Source: Vreelandella halophila (GTDB lineage Bacteria; Pseudomonadota; Gammaproteobacteria; Pseudomonadales; Oleiphilaceae). From it: a DNA stretch of 64,000 nt. The translations under genes and the position numbers were made by a program. Shown here in pieces: positions 16,791 to 25,358 of the stretch. The notes under the pieces are model-generated. The model was not told the DNA's origin. It saw nothing but the letters and a program-made list of their open reading frames with translations, and ran no database searches. The stretch's first letter is position 1. Each line of letters begins with the position of its first letter. The DNA lies in contig NZ_JACHUZ010000013.1 in the NCBI RefSeq assembly GCF_019903425.1, forward strand, positions 1,148,285 to 1,212,284, given 5' to 3'.

Positions 16791-17149
16791 GGGTTGCTGT
16801 ACGCCATGGCAAGGGGCACGCCTGCTCCAGCTGTCTGAGATTGATCCCGGCCTTCCGCGCCCACTGGGTTACCGCTGGGAATCTCCGGTATGACGGCAAC
16901 ACGCAACGATTGCCATTATGGCGCAAATCCAGACGATAAGAAAAATTCGTGTGCAAAGCAGTGCTTGTCCGTGGATGATAGAAGCAGTGCTGTCAGGGAG
17001 GGTAGGGATAGGGAGTACCCAGGTTACAGGAGTGTAACCCGCTCTTTTGACACCGGTGTGACCCGCCCATAAAATGCCACAGCCTTACAGTAAGGGCCCA
17101 TGCCTTACATAACGACGCCTGTGAGATATTCAGCCAAGCCCCAGCATCG
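16791..17149. promoter_or_regulatory. Divergent control region with sigma70-type promoter and two dyads
   Basis: On the plus strand TTGACA (17047-17052), 17-bp spacer, TAAAAT (17070-17075) is a near-consensus sigma70 promoter for the secretion operon. A perfect 10-bp palindrome ACACCGGTGT (17050-17059) overlaps the -35 box. An inverted repeat GGTTACA-GGAG-TGTAACC (17022-17039) sits just upstream. Both are good operator positions. The rest of the gap (16791-17021) shows nothing else I can support. Confidence 0.65.
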
Positions 17150-18913
17150 GTGACTCTTCGAATGCTCAGCAAAAAACGGTCCGAGCCGAGTGAACCCACC
17201 CCCCTGGAAGACGCGCTCCGTCAATGCAAGCGCGCGTTCATCGCGGTGGGCGTATTCAGCATGTTCATCAACCTCCTCATGCTGGTTCCCGCCATTTACA
17301 TGCTCCAGGTGTACGACAGAGCGCTTGGGAGCCGCAGTGTAGAAACCCTGGTCATGCTCACCGTCATTGTCGTTATTCTGTTCATAACGCTTGCGCTGCT
17401 GCAGATGGTGCGTTCCGCCATACTGGTGCGGGTAGGCAACAACATCGACAATCTGGTCGGGCGCAAGATCTTCTCCTCAATGTTCCGCCAGGCGATTGAC
17501 TCGCCCGGGCGCAGTGACTCACAGCCACTGACCGACCTCACCACACTGCGCCAGTTTCTGACCGGGCAGGGGCCGATCGCCTTTTTTGACGGTCCCTGGC
17601 TGCCCATCTTCATCGCCGTATTGTTCATGTTCCATCTGTTCTACGGTATTTTTGCCGTCATCGCCACGGTTGTGCTGATTGCATTGGCCTGGGCCAACGA
17701 GAAAATGACAGGCGGCATGCTCTCCGAGGCGGGCCAGGCCAATATCCAGTCCAGCCAGTACGCCAACGCCTGCCTGCGTAACGCTGAGGTGGTCCATGCC
17801 ATGGGCATGGAGCGCAACCTGCGGGGGCGCTGGCTCTCGCGTCATCTGGATTTTCTTCTTAATCAGTCAAATGCCAGTGATCGGGCAGCGATTCTGACCA
17901 ACGCCTCAAAAACGCTCCGGATGATGTTCCAGTCACTGATTCTGGGCCTGGGCGGGTACCTCGCCATTAAGCAGGAAATCACGCCAGGTATGGTCATTGC
18001 CGGCTCCATTCTTCTGGGGCGCGCGCTGGCGCCACTCGATCTCATGATTGGCTCCTGGAAGCAGTTCGCCAGCGCCCGACAGGCGTATGAGCGGCTCCAG
18101 AAGCTGTTCAGGAATTACTACTCCGAACAGGATCGCATGCCGCTGCCTCCGCCTGAGGGCAACATCGAAGTGGAAGGCATTTTTGTTGTGCCACCCGGGT
18201 CCGGGACACCGGCGCTGCGGGGCATCAACTTTTCCCTTCAGAAAGGGGATATGCTTGCCGTGGTCGGCCCCAGCGCCGCCGGCAAGTCAACACTGGCGCG
18301 GGCCATGCTGGGCGTTTGGCCACTGGCCAACGGCAAGGTCCGGTTGGACGGCGCGGATATCCATCAGTGGGACAAAGACCAGCTGGGGCCCCACCTCGGC
18401 TACCTGCCGCAGGATATAGAGCTTTTCGAGGGCACCATCAGCGAAAACATCTGCCGTTTTGGCGAAGTTGATGCCGAGCGCGTTGTTGAAGCGGCAAAGC
18501 TTGCCGGTGTCCATGAGCTCATTCTGAGGCTCCCCTACGGCTATGACACGCCGATTTCCGTCGCCGGTGGCGCGCTCTCCGGAGGGCAGCGGCAGCGCAT
18601 TGGCCTGGCACGTGCCGTCTATGGCGAGCCACGGGTGGTTGTGCTGGATGAGCCGAATTCCAATCTGGATGATCGCGGCGAGCAGGCTTTGCTGGAAGCT
18701 CTCCAGGCCCTCAAGGCAAAGGGCATTACAGCGGTGCTCATCACACATCGGCGCCCCATTCTGCGGCTGGTGGATAAAATGCTGGTTCTTTCAGATGGGC
18801 AGGCAGTGGGCTTCGGTGAGCGCGATGAAGTCATGAAAGCGCTTGAGAGTGGCCAGATCGCACTTGGGGGCAAAAACAGCGGTGGCAAGTCACTCCAGTC
18901 GGGAGGGGTCTGA
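17150..18913 (+). CDS. Type I secretion ABC transporter (permease-ATPase)
   Basis: A 587-residue half-transporter of the PrtD/RsaD class. Paired helices come first (FINLLMLVPAIYMLQVYDRAL), then a second membrane group around 155-190, then the ATPase with Walker A GPSAAGKST (about 373), signature LSGGQRQR and Walker B VVVLDEP. It powers one-step export of proteins with an uncleaved C-terminal signal. The start is GTG 17150 or ATG 17162; neither has a strong ribosome site. There is no C39 peptidase domain. It heads the operon; the S-layer-like protein at 29672 is the obvious substrate. Confidence 0.9.
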   Translation: MTLRMLSKKRSEPSEPTPLEDALRQCKRAFIAVGVFSMFINLLMLVPAIYMLQVYDRALGSRSVETLVMLTVIVVILFITLALLQMVRSAILVRVGNNIDNLVGRKIFSSMFRQAIDSPGRSDSQPLTDLTTLRQFLTGQGPIAFFDGPWLPIFIAVLFMFHLFYGIFAVIATVVLIALAWANEKMTGGMLSEAGQANIQSSQYANACLRNAEVVHAMGMERNLRGRWLSRHLDFLLNQSNASDRAAILTNASKTLRMMFQSLILGLGGYLAIKQEITPGMVIAGSILLGRALAPLDLMIGSWKQFASARQAYERLQKLFRNYYSEQDRMPLPPPEGNIEVEGIFVVPPGSGTPALRGINFSLQKGDMLAVVGPSAAGKSTLARAMLGVWPLANGKVRLDGADIHQWDKDQLGPHLGYLPQDIELFEGTISENICRFGEVDAERVVEAAKLAGVHELILRLPYGYDTPISVAGGALSGGQRQRIGLARAVYGEPRVVVLDEPNSNLDDRGEQALLEALQALKAKGITAVLITHRRPILRLVDKMLVLSDGQAVGFGERDEVMKALESGQIALGGKNSGGKSLQSGGV

Positions 18914-18914
18914 G

Positions 18915-20405
18915 ATGTCAGACGACCGCAAGGGGCATGAATCGAACAGCAATAACGAAGGTGGCGACAAGCCAGTGAGTAGCCGAGAAACCGATCACAG
19001 CGACGAACAGGAGAACGGCGCTGAAGCACAGGAGTGGCAGAGCGGGCAGGAATCAGGGCTTCCCGGCGAATACATAGAAGCCAGCGGGAATGAAAACCAG
19101 TCTTCCGACCAGAGCATGCCCACCGATACACGCCGGCGCGTCGGTATCGGGATTATTGTGCTTCTGATCACCTTTGTCGGGCTTGGTGGCTGGGCTGCGT
19201 TGGCGCCGTTGCACGGCGCCGCTGTTGCCACCGGCCAGGTGGTTATTGATTCCGAGAATCGCGTTGTTCAGCACCTGGAGGGGGGCATTGTGTCCTCAAT
19301 CCATGTTCAGGAAGGTGATCGGGTTGAGAAAGGCGAGGTACTGGTACAGCTGTCTGAGACCAAGCCACGCTCGGAACTGAGCGTGGTCGAATCCCAGCTC
19401 ATGGAAACCCTGGGGCGCGAAGCCCGGCTTCTGGCGGAGCGTATTGATGCGGACCGCATTGAGTTCCCTGAAGAACTGCGCTCGCGGGACACAGCGGCGG
19501 CCTCCAACATCATTGAAGGCCAGCGCGCCCTGTTTGAGACCAGGCGTGAGTCTTTCCGGGGCCAGGCGGAAATCTACGACCAGAACATCCAGGCTTTCCG
19601 GCAACAGATCGAAGGGTTGCGCGCCACCAACGAAACCCTCGAATCCCGCATACAGAGTGTTCAGGAAGAGCTTGAGAACTGGACTGAACTGCATGAACAG
19701 GAACTTGCGGACCGCACCCGCATCAATGAGATGCAGCGCAAACTGTTCAGCCTGAAGGGCGAAAAGCTCTCCAATGAATCACAGATTGCCGAGCTCAAGG
19801 TGAAGATCGGCACAGCCCGCACGGAAAAGCTGGTTCATAAGGAAGACTACAAGGAGAAGGTCGCGGAACGGCTCAGGGAAACACAGCAGAAGAAAGCGGA
19901 CCTCCAGGCCCGGCGTGTGGCTCTCAGGGACACCCTCAAACGCACCACAATTACCGCGCCGGATAACGGCACCGTCGTGGGAATGACCGTCTTCACACCA
20001 GGGGCAATCGTGAAAGCGGGCGATACGCTGATGGAAATTGTGCCCAATGATCAGGAAAAAACCATCAATGCGCGCGTCAAGCCGCAGGATATTGACCGGG
20101 TCGAGGTGGGCCAGAAAGCCGACGTACGCCTATCGGCGTTCAACCAGCAATCAAATCAGTTGATCGAAGGCGAGCTGGTGCGGGTCTCCGCTGACTCGTT
20201 CAAAGATGAACAAAGCGGTGAGCGCTACTTTGATGCACGCGTTCGCATTACAGAAGAAGGGCGTAAAACCATGCGGAAACAGGCCATGTTCCTCACACCC
20301 GGTATGCCGGCTGAGGTCATGATCAAAACCGGTGAGCGAACGGCGCTGCAGTACCTGCTGGCCCCGGTAACCCGCATGCTCGACCGCGCCTTCCGGGAGG
20401 AGTAA
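18915..20405 (+). CDS. HlyD-family membrane fusion protein
   Basis: A 496-residue protein. Its acidic cytoplasmic tail (1-73, mostly Glu/Asp/Ser/Asn/Gln) is unusually long. One membrane helix follows (VGIGIIVLLITFVGLGGWAAL), then a lipoyl-like strand region (GAAVATGQVVIDSENRVVQHLEGG), a long alpha-helical hairpin (about 150-340) and the C-terminal barrel. It is the periplasmic bridge between the ABC protein and the TolC-like channel. GGAGGGG precedes ATG 18915, so I reject the longer in-frame start. Confidence 0.9.
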   Translation: MSDDRKGHESNSNNEGGDKPVSSRETDHSDEQENGAEAQEWQSGQESGLPGEYIEASGNENQSSDQSMPTDTRRRVGIGIIVLLITFVGLGGWAALAPLHGAAVATGQVVIDSENRVVQHLEGGIVSSIHVQEGDRVEKGEVLVQLSETKPRSELSVVESQLMETLGREARLLAERIDADRIEFPEELRSRDTAAASNIIEGQRALFETRRESFRGQAEIYDQNIQAFRQQIEGLRATNETLESRIQSVQEELENWTELHEQELADRTRINEMQRKLFSLKGEKLSNESQIAELKVKIGTARTEKLVHKEDYKEKVAERLRETQQKKADLQARRVALRDTLKRTTITAPDNGTVVGMTVFTPGAIVKAGDTLMEIVPNDQEKTINARVKPQDIDRVEVGQKADVRLSAFNQQSNQLIEGELVRVSADSFKDEQSGERYFDARVRITEEGRKTMRKQAMFLTPGMPAEVMIKTGERTALQYLLAPVTRMLDRAFREE

Positions 20406-20408
20406 CAG

Positions 20409-21731
20409 ATGGTGGCACGCAAAAGCATCCCGCTGCTGGTAATCGGTCTGACGCTCCAGGCTGTCCCCTTGGCCGGCCTTGCTCAGATTACACTGCCGGA
20501 TGTGTATCTCAGTGCCATGGCGACCAACGAAGGCGTCATGAGCAAAGAGCTGCAGGAACAGGCAAAAGAGGAATCGGTCCGTGAAGCCTGGGGTAAAGTC
20601 CTGCCCCAGGTCGATGCAACAGCCAGTTATGGCGTCTCGGAATACACGCGCAACTTCGACCGTGCCAGTAGCATCACCGAGACGGACACGCTCACTCGAG
20701 CGGACGTCCAGCTTGATCAGGTCATCTACTCCCGCGAAACCTTCAAGGAAATCGAGCGCGCTGGCGCCAGCGCGGACCTGGCCGGTGCCGAGCGTCGGGC
20801 GCGTGAGCTGGAGGTGGGGTTCAACGCCATTGAGGCCTATCTGGAGGCCAACCGCCTGCAGGCCGAGACGGACGTGCTGGAAGACAGTCTGGCCAGCCAC
20901 CAGCGTCGGCTCAAACAAATGGAAAGCATGCAGGAAAGAGGCCTGGCAAGCCGCTCAGAGACGCTCGATGCCAGAGCGCGGATGGATGAGGTCGAGGCCG
21001 AACTGGCCTCGTTGCGTTACGACTACCGGGCGGCCATCAAGAACCTTGAGGCGGTCTCCGGTCTGGATGTCGACCAGAAGCAGTTGGCCCCCTTGCCCGT
21101 AGGCGTCTGGAAACGGACACCGGCAGTGCTGGACAAAGACTGGCAGTCACTCGCTTTCAGCAATTCCGCCGAAATAAGCCGGGCCAAGCGTGAGCGCGAA
21201 GTGGCGGATGCCACTTACGAACGTGAGCGCGGCGCTCACTGGCCGGAATTGTATCTCAGCGCCCAATACAGCAACAATGACACCTTCGCCACAACCCTGC
21301 GCGAGGAACTGCGGGCCGAGCTGCAGCTGCGTGTGCCGCTGTACAGCGGCGGCAGTACATCAGCCCGTGCTCGTGCGGCGCACAAGCGTGAGCGCGCTGC
21401 GGAGTACGAACTGCGCCACCGTAAAGACCGCGTGCAGGTTGAAGTCTCACGGTTAACGGAAACCTTGCAGGGCAGTTACCAGAAGATCCGTTCACTCAAA
21501 ACCGCGGAGTCGTCAGCCGAGGCGGCGCTCGAAGCGGCTCAGAAGGGATTCCAGTCTGGTGTGCGCAGCCTTAATGACCTGCTGGACAGCCGCAACAGGC
21601 TGACCGATATCCGCCGCTCCCTGATCGAGCAGACCCATAAGAACGTCATGCGCCAGTATGAGCTGCGGCAGCGTACCGGAACACTCTCCGTTCAGGATCT
21701 TCCTGGCCTCGCCAGTGCTGCGGGACAGTGA
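20409..21731 (+). CDS. TolC-family outer-membrane channel protein
   Basis: A 440-residue protein with a signal peptide (SIPLLVIGLTLQAVPLAGLAQ) and two similar helical halves (residues about 40-220 and 250-430) as in TolC. The sequence RVPLYSGGSTSARARAAHKRERAA near 310 is a family hallmark. It forms the outer-membrane exit of the type I system. It starts 3 nt after the HlyD stop, and its TGA overlaps the next gene's ATG. Having its own channel in the operon means export need not depend on a housekeeping TolC. Confidence 0.9.
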   Translation: MVARKSIPLLVIGLTLQAVPLAGLAQITLPDVYLSAMATNEGVMSKELQEQAKEESVREAWGKVLPQVDATASYGVSEYTRNFDRASSITETDTLTRADVQLDQVIYSRETFKEIERAGASADLAGAERRARELEVGFNAIEAYLEANRLQAETDVLEDSLASHQRRLKQMESMQERGLASRSETLDARARMDEVEAELASLRYDYRAAIKNLEAVSGLDVDQKQLAPLPVGVWKRTPAVLDKDWQSLAFSNSAEISRAKREREVADATYERERGAHWPELYLSAQYSNNDTFATTLREELRAELQLRVPLYSGGSTSARARAAHKRERAAEYELRHRKDRVQVEVSRLTETLQGSYQKIRSLKTAESSAEAALEAAQKGFQSGVRSLNDLLDSRNRLTDIRRSLIEQTHKNVMRQYELRQRTGTLSVQDLPGLASAAGQ

Positions 21732-22540
21732 TGGGGGCCAGCACCATGCGAGCCACCATAAGGGATCTATGGCGATACCGGAGCTTCATATCCGGAAATG
21801 TGAGACGTGAATTCCAGAGCCGGTATCTCAACTCCCTGCTTGGGGCGGCCTGGACGGTCATTCACCCGTTGTCGCTTATTCTCATCTACACCCTGATCTT
21901 CTCCCAGATCATGCAGGCGAAACTGCCTGGCGTGGATGACCGTTTTGGGTACAGTATCTATCTCTGCTCCGGGATTCTCACCTGGGGGTTGTTTTCGGAG
22001 ATTACCACTCGCGGGCACAATCTGTTCCTGGAAAACGCCACGCTGCTCAAGAAGATGCATTTTCCATGGGTGTGCCTGCCGGTAACACTCGCGCTCAATG
22101 CCTGTCTCAACTTCGTGATCATTTTCGGCCTCTTTCTGGCGTTTCTGTTGTTCACGGGCAACCTGCCTGGGTGGGCGATGCTGGCGCTTATCCCCATGCT
22201 GGCCCTCCAGTTGCTGTTTGCCACCAGTCTCGGCGTCGTTCTGGGCCTGCTCAACGTCTTCTTCAGGGATGTGGCCCATCTGTACACCGTGGTACTCCAG
22301 TTCTGGTTCTGGCTCACGCCCATCGTTTACCCGCTTGCCATTCTTCCGGATGAGCTCCAGCGTTTGATCCGGCTTAACCCCATGACCGGCTTCATGGAGG
22401 GGTATCACCGTATACTGGTGCACGGCGAGCTGCCCGGTATTTACGGACTTCTGCCAGTGGCTGTGCTGACACTGCTCTTCACAGCGCTGGGGGTGAGGCT
22501 TTTCCGTAATCACGCCAACGAGATTGTGGACGAGCTGTAA
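21731..22540 (+). CDS. wzm: Polysaccharide ABC exporter permease (Wzm/KpsM-like)
   Basis: About 269 residues. An N-terminal amphipathic stretch (YRSFISGNVRREFQSRYLNSLLG) and six hydrophobic helices fit the ABC-2 exporters of O-antigen, capsule or teichoic acid. It moves undecaprenyl-linked glycan across the inner membrane. The ATG overlaps the tolC-like stop by one base (TGATG), and its own TAA overlaps the wzt ATG, so a protein exporter and a glycan exporter are translationally coupled. An in-frame GTG 3 nt earlier is possible. Confidence 0.9.
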   Translation: MGASTMRATIRDLWRYRSFISGNVRREFQSRYLNSLLGAAWTVIHPLSLILIYTLIFSQIMQAKLPGVDDRFGYSIYLCSGILTWGLFSEITTRGHNLFLENATLLKKMHFPWVCLPVTLALNACLNFVIIFGLFLAFLLFTGNLPGWAMLALIPMLALQLLFATSLGVVLGLLNVFFRDVAHLYTVVLQFWFWLTPIVYPLAILPDELQRLIRLNPMTGFMEGYHRILVHGELPGIYGLLPVAVLTLLFTALGVRLFRNHANEIVDEL

Positions 22541-23829
22541 TGACTGCAATTCGGGTTACTGGCCTGAGTAAGGCCTATCGATACTACCCCAGTGAATGGG
22601 CCCGCCTTAAGGAGTGGCTGCTGCCGGGCCAGCGCCCAAGGCACAGCCTTGCCTGGGTTCTTCAGGACATCAACCTTGACGTTCCCCGTGGCGAAGCGGT
22701 GGGCATACTGGGCGTGAACGGCGCTGGCAAGAGTACGCTGCTCAAGATCATCACCGGCACCACCCAGCCGACCTCGGGAGAGGTCCAGGCCGAAGGCCGT
22801 ATTGCCGCGCTTCTGGAGCTCGGCATGGGGTTCCATCCGGATTTTACCGGCCGCCAGAACGTGGTCATGGCCGGCCAGCTGCAGGGGCTCACGCCGGATC
22901 AGGTGGAGCAGCAGATGGCGGGTATCGAGGCATTTGCGGGCATTGGCGACTACATTGATCATCCGGTGCGGGTGTACTCCAGCGGCATGCAGGTGCGTCT
23001 GGCCTTTGCCGTGGCCACCGCCATCCGCCCGGAGATCCTTATTGTGGATGAGGCCCTCTCAGTGGGGGATGCCGCCTTCCAGCGCAAGTGTTACCGCCGC
23101 ATCAACGACTACATCGAGCAGGGCACCACACTGCTTTTCTGCACCCATGATATTGACGCGGTACGCCGGCTCTGCAGCACGGCACTGTTCCTGCGTGAAG
23201 GCCACGTCGCCGCCTCCGGGCCTGCACGGGGCGTGTGCGACGCCTACGAACGGTATCTTTTCGGCGGCAGTGAACACCAGGGGTCGGTGGCGTCCGAGAC
23301 GTCCGCGCAAGCGCAGAGCGACACGTCGGATTCCGAGCGTCTGGACCCCGAACTGCAGCCCGACTGTGAAACCAGCTATGGCGACGGGCGGGCAACCATT
23401 CGCTCGATCACGATGGAAGACACCAACGGTCAACCCGCCAATGTCTTTGCCAGCCGTGAGTCCATCGTGCTGCGTGTTGAGATTGAGTGGCATGAGCGCG
23501 TCAGCAACGTCGTGTTTGCCTTTATGATCAAGACCCGCGAGGGCCTCGGCCTTTATGGCCTGGATACCGCGGGTGACGACGCCTTTGCTCAGCGCACCTT
23601 CGAAGCCGGTACACGTGTGAGTGTGCGCTATCACATCGGTAACGCCTTCGCGCCCGGCGTGTACTACGTCAATGCCGGCATTCGCGACGACAACAGCGAA
23701 ACAGAGACCTTTCTGCATCGGCGCCTGGATGCACACCTGTTCCGTGTTCGCGAAGACGCCAACACCACGGTTAAATCGGGCCTGATCAATGTCCCCGCTG
23801 AGGTCACCATTGAGGAATCGCCATCATGA
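22540..23829 (+). CDS. wzt: Polysaccharide ABC exporter ATPase with C-terminal glycan-binding domain (Wzt-like)
   Basis: A 429-residue protein. The ATPase (1-240) has Walker A GVNGAGKST, the signature YSSGMQVRL and Walker B ILIVDEALSVGD. After an acidic linker (SVASETSAQAQSDTSD...), residues about 280-425 form a beta-rich domain like Wzt-C (IVLRVEIEWHERVSNVVFAF, later GVYYVNAGIRD). In characterised systems this domain binds the modified non-reducing end of the glycan and so couples chain termination to export. This suggests the exported chain carries a terminal cap, perhaps made by the next gene. Confidence 0.92.
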   Translation: MTAIRVTGLSKAYRYYPSEWARLKEWLLPGQRPRHSLAWVLQDINLDVPRGEAVGILGVNGAGKSTLLKIITGTTQPTSGEVQAEGRIAALLELGMGFHPDFTGRQNVVMAGQLQGLTPDQVEQQMAGIEAFAGIGDYIDHPVRVYSSGMQVRLAFAVATAIRPEILIVDEALSVGDAAFQRKCYRRINDYIEQGTTLLFCTHDIDAVRRLCSTALFLREGHVAASGPARGVCDAYERYLFGGSEHQGSVASETSAQAQSDTSDSERLDPELQPDCETSYGDGRATIRSITMEDTNGQPANVFASRESIVLRVEIEWHERVSNVVFAFMIKTREGLGLYGLDTAGDDAFAQRTFEAGTRVSVRYHIGNAFAPGVYYVNAGIRDDNSETETFLHRRLDAHLFRVREDANTTVKSGLINVPAEVTIEESPS

Positions 23830-25358
23830 GCAATGCTCAGACGCGGGCTCCCGTTTTCCTGCATGCGCTTTTCCGTTCTGGCAGCACCTATCTGTACCGT
23901 GCCTTTCGCCGTCTCGACGGCGTTACCTGTTTCCAGGAGCCCATGCACGAAATCGCCGTTGAGGCCCGAGACAACCCGCAACTGCTGCAAGAGGCCGGCG
24001 ACCCCTCCAAGGCTGGTGAGCTCCGGCACGCGGCGCTGGGCGCACCCTATTTTGCAGAGCTCCACGCCATTGCGGATCAGTGCCTGCCCTACCTCCGCGA
24101 AAGCGATGTGTACGACGGCTATTTCGGTGACCGCACTCACTGTGCAGGCCTTGACTACTGGCAGGCGCTGGTTCGCAACGCCCCGGAGCGCCCCGTGATC
24201 CAGGAATGTCGCTCCTCGGGGCGTATTGCGGCATTGCGGCACAACCTTGGTGGCTATCATGCATACCTGTGGCGCAACCCCTGGGATCAGTGGTGGTCCT
24301 ACCAGGTTTCGCCGTATTTCGATCTCACCACCCAGCTTGTTCTCAACGCTGCCAGCCGCCCGGCATTTCTGGATCAACTGGCTGATCACATCGGGTTCAA
24401 GCGCCTTGAAGGCCGGCGCCTGCACGTGACCTACGACTGGTTCGCGCACCGCCCTTTACCGCCGGGGCACGCCTACCAGGCCTTCTACGCACTCTGGCTG
24501 CTGGCACTGCATCAGGCGCGGAGCCATGCGGATCTGCTCATTAACATTGACACCCTCAGTGCCAGCGCCGCTGAACGCCAGCGCATCGCACAAGCGCTGG
24601 CCAGCGAAGGCGCCCAGGGGCTGGATTTCAGCGATTGCCACAGCCCGGTAACCGTATTCACCCATGCCGAAAAGGCCCGCTTTCAGGCGCTCGAACACGA
24701 GGTCCATGAACTCTGGCGCCAAAGTGGTATGCCCGAACAAGCGCTGGAAGCGATTCAGGCCCTGCGCAAACACCATGAACCGGTACGTGACGATGAGCTG
24801 GCACGGAGCGGGGAACTGGCCCGGTACCGTGAACTGGTGGATCGCCGCCGCCGGGAGATGGCCGGGCACCTGCACAGCTCGGATGCTGCACTGCAGGCAG
24901 CGCATCGCCGGGAGGACAGCCTGCGCGAACGCATTGAGCTGCTGGAGCAGGAAAATGAGGCGGGGCGCGAGCACCTCGCTGAAGCCGTCACTGACTATGA
25001 GACCACGCTCAACCGCCTGTATAACAGTTATTCCTGGCGCGTGACGGCACCCCTTCGCTACGCCATAAGAGGCGTCAACCACCTGCGTGCCCATGGCGCG
25101 AAGTCGTTACTGGCAAGAGGCATTGCGTCAGCCGAGCACCGCAGCCGCCATTACCCCCGGTTGCGCCGGGCGCTGGTGGCGCTGGTCAGCCGCGTGCCTG
25201 GCGTCGCACGTCGGCTGCGTCGGCTTCAACTCGGTGGTAATCCCGAGCACAGCGCCTCGACGGAGTTGCTCACGCCCAGAGCCAGAACGCTGTACAGCGA
25301 GCTGAAAGGCCATATCGAGGACTCACCAGGGAGAGGGCACCATGAGACTCGTGATTGA
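23826..25358 (+). CDS. Sulfotransferase-like protein fused to a coiled coil and C-terminal domain
   Basis: A 510-residue protein. Residues 10-30 (FLHALFRSGSTYLYRAF) match the PAPS 5'-phosphosulfate loop, and LWRNPWDQWWSY near 155 resembles the 3'-phosphate motif, so the N-terminal 270 residues are probably a sulfotransferase. Residues about 330-390 are a coiled coil. The segment YNSYSWRVTAPLRYAIRG (about 399-416) is a motif often seen beside glycosyltransferases in surface-glycan proteins. It overlaps wzt by 4 nt and the next gene by 17 nt. It may sulfate the glycan end or measure chain length. Substrate unknown. Confidence 0.7.
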   Translation: MSNAQTRAPVFLHALFRSGSTYLYRAFRRLDGVTCFQEPMHEIAVEARDNPQLLQEAGDPSKAGELRHAALGAPYFAELHAIADQCLPYLRESDVYDGYFGDRTHCAGLDYWQALVRNAPERPVIQECRSSGRIAALRHNLGGYHAYLWRNPWDQWWSYQVSPYFDLTTQLVLNAASRPAFLDQLADHIGFKRLEGRRLHVTYDWFAHRPLPPGHAYQAFYALWLLALHQARSHADLLINIDTLSASAAERQRIAQALASEGAQGLDFSDCHSPVTVFTHAEKARFQALEHEVHELWRQSGMPEQALEAIQALRKHHEPVRDDELARSGELARYRELVDRRRREMAGHLHSSDAALQAAHRREDSLRERIELLEQENEAGREHLAEAVTDYETTLNRLYNSYSWRVTAPLRYAIRGVNHLRAHGAKSLLARGIASAEHRSRHYPRLRRALVALVSRVPGVARRLRRLQLGGNPEHSASTELLTPRARTLYSELKGHIEDSPGRGHHETRD

